Made by a program: the position numbers and the translations under genes
Part shown: positions 9,583 to 18,529 of the stretch, piece by piece
Layout of the letters: each line of letters starts with the position of its first letter
Position numbering within the stretch: position 1 is the first letter of the stretch
Source of the DNA: Mucilaginibacter sp. SMC90
GTDB lineage: Bacteria > Bacteroidota > Bacteroidia > Sphingobacteriales > Sphingobacteriaceae
DNA length: 64,000 nucleotides
NCBI RefSeq assembly: GCF_022811725.1
Contig: NZ_CP094527.1
Location: forward strand, 434,001 to 498,000
Reading direction: 5' to 3'
The notes under the pieces: model-generated
Databases searched by the model: none
Told to the model about the DNA's origin: nothing
Seen by the model: only the letters and a program-made list of their open reading frames with translations

Positions 9583-9768
9583 CCGTGGTCTACCTAACAT
9601 CGAATCATTGACTTCAATTTTATACCTGTAATGTGGTACAAGCGTCTGTTGTCGACAGCTTAATTAACGCATATGTATCTCGTGCCGAATCACATCAGGT
9701 ATGCATTAGTAAAAAAAGTAGCGTTGGATCCGAAGACCTGCATGTAGAAACTTTTAAGATCTTATCGT

Positions 9769-10293
9769 ATGATTATAGCCCCTGAAGAATATTACAAAGG
9801 ACTTCCGCGAAAAACAATAGCCGCCTGTGTATTGATTCCGTACAACGATCTCTATTTGATTATCAGGAAAAGATCGACTCAACGATGGACATTACCCGCA
9901 GGCATCGTGGAATCTGGAGAAAACCCAATGGCAGGTGCTATCCGTGAATGTCAGGAGGAAACTGGTATCACGCCAAATATAGAATGCCTGTTCCATGTAT
10001 ATTATTCGGAACCGGTAATGGGTGAAAGGGTTATTTATGGTGATAGCATACACCTGATATTCAAAGCCAAACCTATAACCTCCGACCAGGTCAAACAAAT
10101 TTGCTTTCCTGATGAGGAGGCTGATGAATACCAATGGGTAGCCTTAGATGAGGCCGCATCTTTTGTGAAAAGCAATTTAGGTAAGGCAATCCTCAGCGCT
10201 TCCGGCGGCGAGCTATATTCTGTTTGGAAAAGAACTCTACATTCCCTGATGGAAGAAGATGAATTTTACCAGCCAAAAAATGATCATCAATAA
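9769..10293 (+). CDS. Nudix hydrolase
   Basis: 174 residues, cytoplasmic. A complete Nudix box (G-x5-E-x7-REC-x-EE-x-G-I, from G45 of GIVESGENP to EETGIT) predicts hydrolysis of a nucleoside diphosphate linked to another group, with Mg2+ bound by the REC-QEE acids. The N terminus (KTIAACVLIPYNDLYLIIRK) is typical of ADP-ribose/NADH-type or MutT-like members. The substrate is not determined. It stands alone, with about 190 bases before it and 70-95 after it. Confidence 0.88.
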   Translation: MIIAPEEYYKGLPRKTIAACVLIPYNDLYLIIRKRSTQRWTLPAGIVESGENPMAGAIRECQEETGITPNIECLFHVYYSEPVMGERVIYGDSIHLIFKAKPITSDQVKQICFPDEEADEYQWVALDEAASFVKSNLGKAILSASGGELYSVWKRTLHSLMEEDEFYQPKNDHQ

Positions 10294-10358
10294 ATGATCA
10301 ATAACCACAGATTATCAATCATCATATTTTGTGATATAATTTCAGCCTTTTGCGCTTG

Positions 10359-10366
10359 TACTTTTG
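10359..10366 (+). promoter_or_regulatory. Putative -7 promoter box for the tsdA operon
   Basis: TACTTTTG matches the Bacteroidota TAnnTTTG consensus. It lies about 21 bases before the ATG at 10388 and overlaps the alternative TTG/ATG starts at 10364/10367, which argues for 10388 as the true start. A convincing -33 TTTG at ideal spacing is not seen. Confidence 0.4.
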
Positions 10367-10387
10367 ATGTATCAACCAATAAGCAAA

Positions 10388-11494
10388 ATGAAACAGGAAG
10401 ACGAAAATAGAGAAGTGACCAAAGCTTTGGTCAAGGTATCAAAAGCCTTAATAACCGTAAGTGTTTTGTTTGCGGTTTGTATAATAGTAGTGATCGTGAC
10501 ATTGATCGTACCGATTGACCATAAACCTGGTAAGGATTCCCAACAGGTAAATGGCAGATCCGATCAGCCTGCTACCATTCCATCTACTGAAGCCTCTGCC
10601 GGCACTACACCACGCCCTATTCCGGCTGATGCATGGAAAGCCCCTGATGAAAATACTATCCCGGCAGGTAAAGATGGCGAGATGATCAAATATGGCAGGG
10701 AGCTGGTCGCACATACCGCCAGTTATTTTGGCCCTCAAGGCAGCATCGCGAAGATCACGAACGGGATGAATTGTCAGAACTGCCACCTTGATGCCGGGTC
10801 ACGCCTTTTCGGTAATAATTATGCCAGCTTTATTGCCAGTTACCCAAAACTGAGCAACAGGAGCGGCCGGGTGGAGCAGCCCGAAGAACGCATCGCTGAA
10901 TGCTTCGAGCGTAGTTTGGCCGGTAAAGTGCCTAACCCTTCCAGTAAAGAGATTCAGGCCATGCTGGCTTATATGAAGTGGGTCGGTAAGGACGTAAAGA
11001 AAGGTCAGAAACTATTCGGAAATGCAACAGAAAAGCTGGCATTCATGGATCAGGCAGCAGACCCGGCCAAGGGTAAGGAAGTGTTTATGATGAAATGCCA
11101 AAGTTGCCATGGTGCTAATGGCGAGGGCCTGCTGAATGCTGATAAAAAAACTTACGCCAACCCGCCATTATGGGGGAAGCACAGCTATAACGATGGCGCA
11201 GGTATGTACAGGCTGACCAATTTTGCAGGTTTTGTAAAAAATAATATGCCGTATGGCGCTTCATATCATAGTCCGCAATTAACAGATGAAGAAGCATGGA
11301 ACGTTGGTGCCTTCGTTAACTCCCAGCCGCGCCCTCATAAGGATCAACGTAATGACTGGAAAGACCTGAAGAAGAAACCGATAGATTTTCCGTTCGGGCC
11401 TTATGCCGACCAGTTTAGCGAGAAACAGCATAAATACGGGCCGTTCAAACCCATTAAAGACGCTCAAAAAGAATTAACCAGTAAAAAATCATAA
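10388..11494 (+). CDS. tsdA: Diheme c-type cytochrome, TsdA-like thiosulfate dehydrogenase
   Basis: 368 residues from the ATG at 10388. One N-terminal membrane anchor (about residues 15-38) is followed by a linker and two cytochrome c domains with CQNCH (C129) and CQSCH (C237). The first domain reads GMNCQNCHLDAGSRLFGNN ... EERIAECFERSLAGK ... AMLAYMKWVGK, very close to TsdA/COG3258, which oxidises two thiosulfate to tetrathionate (or reduces tetrathionate) in the periplasm. In TsdA a Cys ligates the active-site heme; Cys residues such as that of IAECFERS are present, but I cannot assign the ligand. It heads a rightward operon of seven genes. A different electron-carrying diheme cytochrome is the alternative. 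Confidence 0.82.
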   Translation: MKQEDENREVTKALVKVSKALITVSVLFAVCIIVVIVTLIVPIDHKPGKDSQQVNGRSDQPATIPSTEASAGTTPRPIPADAWKAPDENTIPAGKDGEMIKYGRELVAHTASYFGPQGSIAKITNGMNCQNCHLDAGSRLFGNNYASFIASYPKLSNRSGRVEQPEERIAECFERSLAGKVPNPSSKEIQAMLAYMKWVGKDVKKGQKLFGNATEKLAFMDQAADPAKGKEVFMMKCQSCHGANGEGLLNADKKTYANPPLWGKHSYNDGAGMYRLTNFAGFVKNNMPYGASYHSPQLTDEEAWNVGAFVNSQPRPHKDQRNDWKDLKKKPIDFPFGPYADQFSEKQHKYGPFKPIKDAQKELTSKKS

Positions 11495-11507
11495 ACAAAT
11501 AGAAAAC

Positions 11508-11966
11508 ATGAAAAAGTACATCATCATTTTAGCAGCCTTTGCGCTCACCGCTTTTGCAAAAAATGTCAAAGCACAACAAACCGATCCCGCCGTCTTCACC
11601 GGCGCAACTGCAAAGCTCAAGCATTACAATGCGCTTTATATCATCAATTCCGGCGATGACAAAAAGATCAAGGGGACATTAAGAAACATCAATAATGCGC
11701 TGGAAGATCCAAGGCTGAAGGGCAAACTCCATGTTGAGCTGATCGCTTTTGGTGACGGTGTAGCTGTTTACATGAAAAGTAGTGCTTATGAGCAAAGTTT
11801 AAAGGACCTCCAGGCAAAAGGAGTGGTATTGGCACAATGTGATAATACCATTAAGGAAAGGAAGATCGATAAAGCTGACCTGTTCCCATTTATCTCTTAT
11901 GTGCCGAGCGGCAACGGTGAGATCATCATCCGCCAGTACGAAGGCTGGGCCACCGTGCATCCTTAA
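11508..11966 (+). CDS. Exported DsrE-family protein
   Basis: 152 residues with a Sec signal peptide (cleaved near NVKAQQ, residue 22). The mature part shows the DsrE/DsrF fold pattern: YNALYIINSGDD, IKGTLRNINNALEDPRLKG, VELIAFGDGVAVY and a late conserved Cys in VLAQCDNTIKER. Cytoplasmic DsrE proteins accept or pass on persulfide sulfur; periplasmic copies occur beside sulfur-oxidation genes. It starts 13 bases after the tsdA stop, consistent with handling sulfur produced by or near the cytochrome. Persulfide transfer here is inference. Confidence 0.78.
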   Translation: MKKYIIILAAFALTAFAKNVKAQQTDPAVFTGATAKLKHYNALYIINSGDDKKIKGTLRNINNALEDPRLKGKLHVELIAFGDGVAVYMKSSAYEQSLKDLQAKGVVLAQCDNTIKERKIDKADLFPFISYVPSGNGEIIIRQYEGWATVHP

Positions 11967-11998
11967 CCAGTACCCTCATTCAATTTATATAAAACATC

Positions 11999-12919
11999 AT
12001 GAAATATCTTCAGAAAATAACATTTGCAATAACAGCAATAATAGCTTTGGGAAGCCAGGCAAAAGCACAGGATCATCGGTTCGATCCACCCTGGAATACC
12101 CCGCCTGAAAGCAAGGTGCAATTTACAGTTCCGGGAGTTGACAATGTACCCGACCTGTTCGGCGACATTAACGATCCGCAACTGGTGGTCTTCTTTGCTG
12201 GGAACCAGTTCATGTGTATCGATGACCTGATGTCCGCCTTTAAAAAACAATACCCGCAATACCAACGTGTATTTGCCGAAACCCTGCCACCGGGCATATT
12301 GGCTAAACAGATCATGGGGGGTAGTATCGTTATCGGAAATATGCGTATTACGCTTAAGCCTGATGTTTACACCGCAGGAAAAAGCCGTATCGATCAGATG
12401 CCGGAATATTTCAGCAAGACCGCACCCTATGCTTACAACCGCTTAGCTATTATGGTGCAAAAGGGCAATCCTAAAAAAGTGAAGGGTTTGAAAGACCTGG
12501 GGCGTAATGATGTGCGTGTAAGCATGCCCAATCCGGAATGGGAAGGGATCGGTAAGCGTATAGAGGAAGCTTATGTAAAAGTGGGTGGTGAAACCTTAAA
12601 AAATACGATCATGGATACCAAGGTTAAAAACGGTAAAACCTTTCTGACCCAGATACACCATCGCCAAACACCAATGCGCATTATGTATCAACAAAGTGAT
12701 GCTGCACCGGTATGGTTTACCGAAGCCTATTATCAAAAAATGATCGGCCACCCTACCGATATGGTAGAAATACCGGAAGGTGAAAATATTAGCGCGACTT
12801 ATGTGGCCGGGCAATTAAAAACAGCACCACACGCACAGGCTGCGCAGGATTTTATGGATTTTTTGGTGAGCCCGACCGCAAAAGCCATCTATAAAAAATA
12901 CGGGTTCATAACAAAATAA
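11999..12919 (+). CDS. Periplasmic solute-binding protein, ModA/sulfate-binding type
   Basis: 306 residues with a signal peptide ending SQAKAQ. The mature protein has the type-2 periplasmic binding fold: an early LVVFFAGNQF strand, NRLAIMVQKGNPKKVKGLKDLG (the usual hinge region of molybdate/sulfate/phosphate binders) and a C-terminal AQDFMDFLVSPTAKAIYKKYGF. No ABC permease or ATPase gene is next to it. It follows DsrE by 32 bases and precedes Prx6 by 18. The ligand is probably an oxyanion, by family; which one is unknown. Confidence 0.75.
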   Translation: MKYLQKITFAITAIIALGSQAKAQDHRFDPPWNTPPESKVQFTVPGVDNVPDLFGDINDPQLVVFFAGNQFMCIDDLMSAFKKQYPQYQRVFAETLPPGILAKQIMGGSIVIGNMRITLKPDVYTAGKSRIDQMPEYFSKTAPYAYNRLAIMVQKGNPKKVKGLKDLGRNDVRVSMPNPEWEGIGKRIEEAYVKVGGETLKNTIMDTKVKNGKTFLTQIHHRQTPMRIMYQQSDAAPVWFTEAYYQKMIGHPTDMVEIPEGENISATYVAGQLKTAPHAQAAQDFMDFLVSPTAKAIYKKYGFITK

Positions 12920-12937
12920 CGACTAATAATTAAAGAT

Positions 12938-13576
12938 ATGTCACTGCACTTAGGGGATTTAGCTCCCAACTTTACCGCACAAACAACCATCGGCGAGATC
13001 GAATTTTACGAATACCTTGGCGACAGCTGGGGAGTATTATTCTCTCACCCGGCAGATTATACACCTGTTTGCACAACCGAACTCGGAAGAACGGCTTTAT
13101 TAAAAAGCGAGTTTGATAAAAGAAATGTTAAGGCGCTGGCTTTAAGCATTGATCCGCTTGATAAGCACTTATCATGGATAAGCGATATCAATGAAACACA
13201 AAACTGTAACGTTGACTTCCCGCTGATCGCCGACGACGATCGAAAAGTTTCGGAATTATACGACATGATCCACCCGAATGCATCAGCGACAGCTACCGTC
13301 CGCTCACTTTTTATTATCGGGCCTGATAAGAAGATCAAATTAATGATTACCTACCCGGCATCAACCGGCCGCAACTTTAACGAGGTATTAAGGGTGATAG
13401 ATTCGCTTCAGTTGACGGATGAATTTAGCGTGGCTACTCCCGCAAACTGGGAAGCAGGCGAGGATGTGATTATTGGCCTGGGTATTAAGACGGAAGACAT
13501 TGAATCAAAATTCCCTCAAGGACATCGCACTGTGAAACCTTATTTACGTTATACGCCAGACCCAACAAAACAATAG
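12938..13576 (+). CDS. 1-Cys peroxiredoxin (Prx6 type)
   Basis: 212 residues, cytoplasmic (no leader). The active site is FSHPADYTPVCTTELGR, with the peroxidatic Cys in PVCTTE, and the C-terminal domain has the Prx6 pattern (YPASTGRNFNEVLRVIDSLQL, ANWEAGEDVIIG). It reduces peroxides and possibly organic persulfides. Its place inside the sulfur operon, with exported proteins on both sides, suggests protection from peroxide or reactive sulfur formed during thiosulfate or sulfide oxidation (inference). Confidence 0.88.
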   Translation: MSLHLGDLAPNFTAQTTIGEIEFYEYLGDSWGVLFSHPADYTPVCTTELGRTALLKSEFDKRNVKALALSIDPLDKHLSWISDINETQNCNVDFPLIADDDRKVSELYDMIHPNASATATVRSLFIIGPDKKIKLMITYPASTGRNFNEVLRVIDSLQLTDEFSVATPANWEAGEDVIIGLGIKTEDIESKFPQGHRTVKPYLRYTPDPTKQ

Positions 13577-13611
13577 ACTGGTTCAATGTTTATAAGTATT
13601 CGTTTTATATT

Positions 13612-14217
13612 ATGCTAAAACTCAGCTTTTTTATTTTGTTGATGTCAATTTTGGATGCAGCCAAAGCGCAACACCACGATATGTCTATGCCAATGCCTGC
13701 CTCAAAAAATGTTTATTTGCAAATGATGGATCAAATGATGGTGAGTATGGATAAGTCAGCACCGACCCACTCATCGGATAAAGATTTCCTGACAATGATG
13801 ATCCCGCACCATCAGGGCGCAGTCGATATGGCGAACTATGAAATAGAGCACGGTAAAAACCGGGAGATGGTCCAGTTGGCCAAAAGTATCAGGGCTGAAC
13901 AATTGGTGCAGATACAGCAAATGGAATTATTGCTGCGTAGTGCTAAAACATTCGTCAGCTCGGGCACAGCCCATCAACAGGCCAACCAAAAAATGATGAT
14001 GGTAATGATGCAGCAGATGCCAAAGGAAAAAGTGCTAAGCAATGATGACAATGCTTTTGCCCGGGTAATGATCCCTCACCACCAAGCCGCTATTGACATG
14101 GCTAAAGTGGCACTGCAATACGGCACCAACAAAAATATAAAGCGCCTTGCCGAAAGTATGATCTCGGATGAGCAGATTGAAATTGATCAAATGAAGAAAT
14201 TCAGTCATATCCCGTAA
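13612..14217 (+). CDS. Exported DUF305 protein with two repeats
   Basis: 201 residues with a signal peptide ending AAKAQ. Two DUF305 repeats are visible: FLTMMIPHHQGAVDMANYEI and ARVMIPHHQAAIDMAKVAL, each a four-helix, ferritin-like half with an HHQ pair. The N terminus and middle are very Met/His-rich (HHDMSMPMP, MMMVMMQQM), which suits binding of copper or silver in the periplasm. The family is common in metal-resistance loci. It sits between Prx6 and the propeller gene in the sulfur operon. Confidence 0.82.
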   Translation: MLKLSFFILLMSILDAAKAQHHDMSMPMPASKNVYLQMMDQMMVSMDKSAPTHSSDKDFLTMMIPHHQGAVDMANYEIEHGKNREMVQLAKSIRAEQLVQIQQMELLLRSAKTFVSSGTAHQQANQKMMMVMMQQMPKEKVLSNDDNAFARVMIPHHQAAIDMAKVALQYGTNKNIKRLAESMISDEQIEIDQMKKFSHIP

Positions 14218-14228
14218 AACAAACACCT

Positions 14229-15599
14229 ATGAAAAAATTAATGTTCCTATTCCTGGTATTGCCGCTGACCAAATTAAGCGCACAGGACCGCGTCTACACG
14301 GGTAACCAAATATCCAATACTGTGTCAGTGATAGATCCTAAAACGCAAACTTTTCTGGGCGATATCGTATTGGGAAAGCCACAGCCTGAGATATTAAGCC
14401 CGCTTTACAAGGGGCAGGCATTGGTACATGGATTAGGTTATACGCCTAAAAGACAATTACTGGCGGCCGTAGCAATTGGCTCAAATTCGGTTACTTTTAT
14501 ATCTACCCCCACTAACAAGGTGCTTAAGACGATCTATGTAGGTCGGTCTCCGCATGAGGCTACATTTAACCCATCTGGCTCGCAAGCCTGGATCTCGGTA
14601 AGAGGTGAAGCATATATCAGTGTGATCGACGCGGCAACGATGAAGGAAATTAAACAGGTGAAGGTGGCGGACGGCCCTGGCATGGTTTCTTTTACGCCAA
14701 ATGGCAAATGGGCCTACGTTTGTTCAAGTTTCACCCCCCGACTGGATATTGTTAATACAGCTACCTATCAGGTAGTGAAAAGTATTCCGGTGGTTAGCCC
14801 TTTCTCGCCGAATATATTTTGCAGCCCCGATGGTAAATGGATCGCCTTGACACATAAAGATATCGGCAAGGTAACATTGATCAACACAGCCACTAACAAA
14901 ATTGAAAAGGTATTCAATACCGGGCCTATTACCAATCACGTTACGTTTACTGTCACCAATAAGGTGCCCTTAATGCTTGTGACCGTTGGTGGCGAAAACA
15001 CCCTGAAAATTTTTAATATTAACCAGGGCTTCATACTGGTAGATAGCATAGCTACCGGTTCATTGCCACATGGCGTTTGGCCTTCCGGCGATGGGAAATT
15101 TGCTTATGTCGGCCTGGAGAATGATGATCAGGTGCAGGTAGTGGACCTTCTAAAAATGGCTATTGTAAAAACGATCCCTATTGGCCAGTGCCCGCAAGCT
15201 TTACTTTATGCCGTTAACGCCGGTCCGGTAACACCGGTCACCACGGGATTGTCGCCCTTGAACGCAGCCAATAAAAGCCAGGTGATCAAGCTAAAAAGCA
15301 CCGGCGTAATGATGCCTACCGGCATGTTGAATGTAAGAAGCGTGGGTCTAACTGATCTAGTACAGCAGGATTTCAAAAAACTGGAACCGAACACCGCTTA
15401 CATTTTAGCCCTGACCAATTCTACCCAACAGCCTTACAACGCAGATTACGTCATCAATTCATTTAAAACAGATGATAAAGGGACTTTTAGCGGACAGTCA
15501 ACGGGCATTGTTAAAAGTGTAGCCAAACCTATGGCGGATTACAAAATGGTGATATTGATCAAAGAAACTAATAAGGTTACGGTCATGACCGGTCAATAA
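14229..15599 (+). CDS. Exported YncE/NHL-type beta-propeller protein
   Basis: 456 residues with a signal peptide ending KLSAQ. Seven or so propeller blades are seen by repeats such as NTVSVIDPKTQTF, NSVTFISTPTNKV, AYISVIDAATMKE, PRLDIVNTATYQV and DQVQVVDLLKMAI. The last 120 residues form a separate domain, probably of beta strands. Proteins of this type are found as periplasmic partners of cytochromes and copper enzymes. It is the sixth gene of the operon, 11 bases after DUF305 and 11 before the next binding protein. Confidence 0.82.
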   Translation: MKKLMFLFLVLPLTKLSAQDRVYTGNQISNTVSVIDPKTQTFLGDIVLGKPQPEILSPLYKGQALVHGLGYTPKRQLLAAVAIGSNSVTFISTPTNKVLKTIYVGRSPHEATFNPSGSQAWISVRGEAYISVIDAATMKEIKQVKVADGPGMVSFTPNGKWAYVCSSFTPRLDIVNTATYQVVKSIPVVSPFSPNIFCSPDGKWIALTHKDIGKVTLINTATNKIEKVFNTGPITNHVTFTVTNKVPLMLVTVGGENTLKIFNINQGFILVDSIATGSLPHGVWPSGDGKFAYVGLENDDQVQVVDLLKMAIVKTIPIGQCPQALLYAVNAGPVTPVTTGLSPLNAANKSQVIKLKSTGVMMPTGMLNVRSVGLTDLVQQDFKKLEPNTAYILALTNSTQQPYNADYVINSFKTDDKGTFSGQSTGIVKSVAKPMADYKMVILIKETNKVTVMTGQ

Positions 15600-15610
15600 A
15601 TTAAATAACG

Positions 15611-16354
15611 ATGAAAAAGATCATGATAAGTTTGGCATTGGTTGCCGCCATTTGCGGCAACTTATATGCTCAAAAAGACACTTTACATATTTACGGCCCA
15701 GGTGGCCCTTTATCAGCCATGCAGGATTGCGCTAAAGCATTCAGCGCTAAAACAGGAATTCCGGTAAAAGTGACCGGTGGCCCCGAGTCTAAGTGGCTTT
15801 CGCAAGCGCAGGCTAATGCCGATGTGATCTACGGCGGGGCGGAATATATGCTTACGCAGTTCATGCAAACCCATCCGGGAATGGTTGATGCTGCAACACG
15901 TGTAGAACTTTATAAAAGACGTGCAGCTATTTTAGTAAGGCCGGGTAATCCCAAACATATTATCGGTTTAAAAGACCTTGCCAAACCTGGCATTAAAATA
16001 CTTGACGTAAATGGCGCAGGACAGTTGGGTTTATGGGAAGATATTGCGGGTAAGGAAAACCTGATCGGTGGGATACAGCGAAACATTGGCGGATCTTTTG
16101 CCAATACTGCGTTGGGTATTGAGGCTTGGAAGAAAGATCAAAGTTACGATGCTTGGATCACCTATGCCTCATGGCATGAGAATCTGAAAGATGTTACACA
16201 GGTTGTAGAACTGCCTTTGGCATCACGGCTATTTCGTGGTACGCCGGTAGCGCTGACATCCAATACCAAACACGCAGCGCAAGCCAAACAATTCATTCAA
16301 TTCTTACAAAGTATCGATGGCCATGCGTTATTTAAAAAGTGGGGATGGGAATAA
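15611..16354 (+). CDS. AcfC-like periplasmic substrate-binding protein
   Basis: 247 residues with a signal peptide (MKKIMIS to LYAQ). The mature N terminus LHIYGPGGPLSAMQDCAKAF, with VKVTGGPESKW and ADVIYGGAEYML, matches the accessory-colonization-factor AcfC group of ModA-like binding proteins. AcfC-type proteins are reported as sulfate-binding in some bacteria, so a sulfur-oxyanion ligand is plausible. No ABC permease accompanies it. It is the last gene of the tsdA operon and is followed by an imperfect hairpin. Confidence 0.78.
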   Translation: MKKIMISLALVAAICGNLYAQKDTLHIYGPGGPLSAMQDCAKAFSAKTGIPVKVTGGPESKWLSQAQANADVIYGGAEYMLTQFMQTHPGMVDAATRVELYKRRAAILVRPGNPKHIIGLKDLAKPGIKILDVNGAGQLGLWEDIAGKENLIGGIQRNIGGSFANTALGIEAWKKDQSYDAWITYASWHENLKDVTQVVELPLASRLFRGTPVALTSNTKHAAQAKQFIQFLQSIDGHALFKKWGWE

Positions 16355-16372
16355 AGTTCACTGTTAAACTAT

Positions 16373-16409
16373 AGCAAAAACAGATCGACAGAATCAGTCT
16401 GCTTTTGCT
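16373..16409 (+). terminator. Possible terminator of the tsdA operon
   Basis: An inverted repeat (agcaaaaacaga / tctgcttttgct, one mismatch) with a 13-base loop lies 18 bases after the AcfC-like gene. The T-run after the stem is weak, so it may be imperfect or act as a processing signal. Confidence 0.4.
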
Positions 16410-16517
16410 TTACATGTTTGAGCTGTTTTTCATAACTTTAGACTATCAACCATCTGTTTTAACAATGAAAATGACTTAGTTTTATGATTGATCTTTGAGA
16501 CATAAATAAAGAAGATC

Positions 16518-16664
16518 ATGAAAACTATTCAACGTTACGTCCATTATGAATTTGATGACCAAGCAATAATAATTGGCAACAAGGTTATAAATATAGCTGT
16601 ATCAGTCATCGCCTTGGCAGCAGCTACTTTCCCATTTTTGTTGTTATTTTACCGACTTAGTTAA
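16518..16664 (+). CDS. Small single-pass membrane protein
   Basis: 48 residues (MKTIQRYVHYEFDD ... LLLFYRLS). A charged N-terminal stretch is followed by one long hydrophobic segment (about residues 23-45), so it is probably a type I/II micro-membrane protein. It starts after aagatc before the ATG and stops 15 bases before the LysR start. I do not recognise a family. It is below the usual size for gene finding and could be chance. Confidence 0.4.
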   Translation: MKTIQRYVHYEFDDQAIIIGNKVINIAVSVIALAAATFPFLLLFYRLS

Positions 16665-16679
16665 TAACCCTTTATCAAT

Positions 16680-17573
16680 ATGTTCGATTTCCGCTTACAG
16701 GTTTTTCATACAGTGGCCAAGCGGCTGAACTTTACCAAGGCGTCCACGGAACTTTTTATTAGCCAGCCTGCTGTGACCAAGCATATTAAAGAGCTGGAAG
16801 AACAGTTTAAAACCACGCTGATAGAGCGTAGCGGGAATAAAAAAATATCGCTCACACCTGCTGGCGAAATGTTGCTGGCTTATGCGGATAGACTGGCCGC
16901 TGTTTACAACGAGCTGGACTTTGATATGAACCTACTGATCAAAAAACATTCGGGTACGTTGCGTATCGGTGGCAGTAATACTGTTGCGCAGTACGTGATT
17001 CCCCCGGTATTAGCCCGGTTCCACGAAAAGTTTAAAGATGTACAAGTGAACCTGGTGCCAGGTAATACGGAGCAGGTTGAGCAGGCCTTACTGAATAAAG
17101 AGATTGACCTCGGCATTGTAGAGGGCATCCTCCGTAATCCGCAGTTGAGCTACCAAGAATTTTTGAGTGATGAACTGGTGCTGATCTGTAGTGCCTCGAA
17201 TACTTTTAAAAAAGACAGCATTAAACCGGAGGAATTAATAGAACTGCCTTTATTGCTCCGTGAACCCGGTTCGGGAACGTTAGACGTTATTGCTCACGCT
17301 TTAAAGCCTTTCAATATCAAATTATCAGATCTGAAGATAGAAATGCAGTTAGGCGGCACGGAAAGTATAAAGTCTTATTTGCTACACAGCAAATGTTTTG
17401 CATTTGTATCGGTGCAGTCGATCTTGAAAGAGTTGAAGTATAACGAATGCCGGATCATCGACATTAAAGACCTGACTATTGAGCGGCCATTTTATTTTAT
17501 CCTGCCACACGGTCAACCTTCATCATTAGCAGAAATATTTATGCGATTCGCTAAAAGCTATAAGAGCCTATAA
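16680..17573 (+). CDS. LysR-family transcriptional regulator
   Basis: 297 residues. The N-terminal winged helix-turn-helix is clear (LQVFHTVAKRLNFTKASTELFISQPAVTKHIKELEEQF, residues 6-44), followed by a periplasmic-binding-type effector domain (LRIGGSNTVAQYVIPPVLARFHEKF from about 95). The effector domain resembles CysB/CysL/CbbR-type sensors of small anions or sulfur metabolites. It is downstream of the sulfur operon on the same strand, and it could control that operon or the genes around 18.5-24.7 kb; no operator has been shown. Confidence 0.88.
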   Translation: MFDFRLQVFHTVAKRLNFTKASTELFISQPAVTKHIKELEEQFKTTLIERSGNKKISLTPAGEMLLAYADRLAAVYNELDFDMNLLIKKHSGTLRIGGSNTVAQYVIPPVLARFHEKFKDVQVNLVPGNTEQVEQALLNKEIDLGIVEGILRNPQLSYQEFLSDELVLICSASNTFKKDSIKPEELIELPLLLREPGSGTLDVIAHALKPFNIKLSDLKIEMQLGGTESIKSYLLHSKCFAFVSVQSILKELKYNECRIIDIKDLTIERPFYFILPHGQPSSLAEIFMRFAKSYKSL

Positions 17574-17582
17574 GCATCTGAT

Positions 17583-18044
17583 ATGACTGAAAAGAAGAAA
17601 AAAGTCATTATCATGTTTATTGCCGAAGCACCTGGCTCTACCAACAACCATTTTTATTTAAAAAACACCAATTTATTCCGGGCAATGCGCGCGGCCTTTG
17701 AACAGGCTTTTGGTAAATTTAGTTCTGCTGACGATTTTCTTGATTTTTTTAACAAGTCCGGCAGCGTCCTGGATCATCTATATCCTCTGGGTAAAGAAAC
17801 ATCAGTTAACTTAACGCCTTATGCTGCCGAACAGTTAGCAGATCGTATGCGTTTGATTCAACCTAAACACGTTATCATTTTAATGAAGCGAATTGCTCCC
17901 AATGTCAGGAAAGCAGCTATCGATGCCGGTGTCTCTCCATCTGAAATTCTGACCACCGCATATCCCGCAGGAAGTGAAAAGAACAGGCAAGTCTTTATTC
18001 ACGATATATCAACATGGTTAAGACACATACTCGATAATTTTTAG
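17583..18044 (+). CDS. Hypothetical cytoplasmic protein, weak uracil-DNA-glycosylase-like start
   Basis: 153 residues, no leader. The start VIIMFIAEAPGSTNNHFY and the mid strand KHVIILMKRIAPN resemble the GEAPG and core strands of the uracil-DNA glycosylase superfamily, and a C-terminal ILTTAYPAGSEKNR segment could be the catalytic loop region; these are weak likenesses by eye. It follows LysR by 9 bases and may be in the same unit. Function is not established. Confidence 0.5.
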   Translation: MTEKKKKVIIMFIAEAPGSTNNHFYLKNTNLFRAMRAAFEQAFGKFSSADDFLDFFNKSGSVLDHLYPLGKETSVNLTPYAAEQLADRMRLIQPKHVIILMKRIAPNVRKAAIDAGVSPSEILTTAYPAGSEKNRQVFIHDISTWLRHILDNF

Positions 18045-18119
18045 TTATCGTCAAGTTGGATTCGTGATAAAAATCAGCCCAAAAAGCTATCGATATTTGA
18101 ATAACAAAATCAAATATCA

Positions 18120-18491
18120 TGAAAACGTATCAATTGGTCATCGACCCCCAAATTCAAAGAAAACGGCAAGGAATGTAAATTCGATCACAGCCCTAAAAAT
18201 GCTGTGGAACACACCGCAGTAGAAGATACACCTGTGATCGGTGTCAAAACAAAGAAAGGCTGGTTCGACAAAGATGCCCCTCAAAATCTTACCAGTAAGG
18301 AAGCTATGATCAGGGGAATTTTGGTAGTAACCATGCCAGCACTCAGCGCCATAGATTGGTATTGCGGCACCCATACCATATATATTCTCGCTCCGGTGTT
18401 GTTTTATTTGGAGGTAACTGCACTAACCATGACATGCCCTATTAAATCAATATTTAGTAAATACAGACATACAAATTTGCCTGAATTGTAA
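18120..18491 (+). pseudogene. Frameshifted small membrane protein gene
   Basis: ATG at 18120 reads MKTYQLVIDPQ... and stops at 18177-18179. Just after the start, at GACCCCC (about 18143-18149), removing one C joins it to a second frame that stays open to 18491, giving MKTYQLVIDPKFKENGKEC... and a C-terminal region with two membrane segments (MIRGILVVTMPALSAIDWYCG; YILAPVLFYLEVTALTM) like YgaP-type DUF2892 membrane domains. The second frame has only a GTG (18204) as a start of its own. It is either a real inactivated gene, a slippage site or a sequencing error in the C-run. Confidence 0.55.
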
Positions 18492-18529
18492 TTTAAAGTT
18501 AAATTCCATCACACTTAGTTTAACACATC

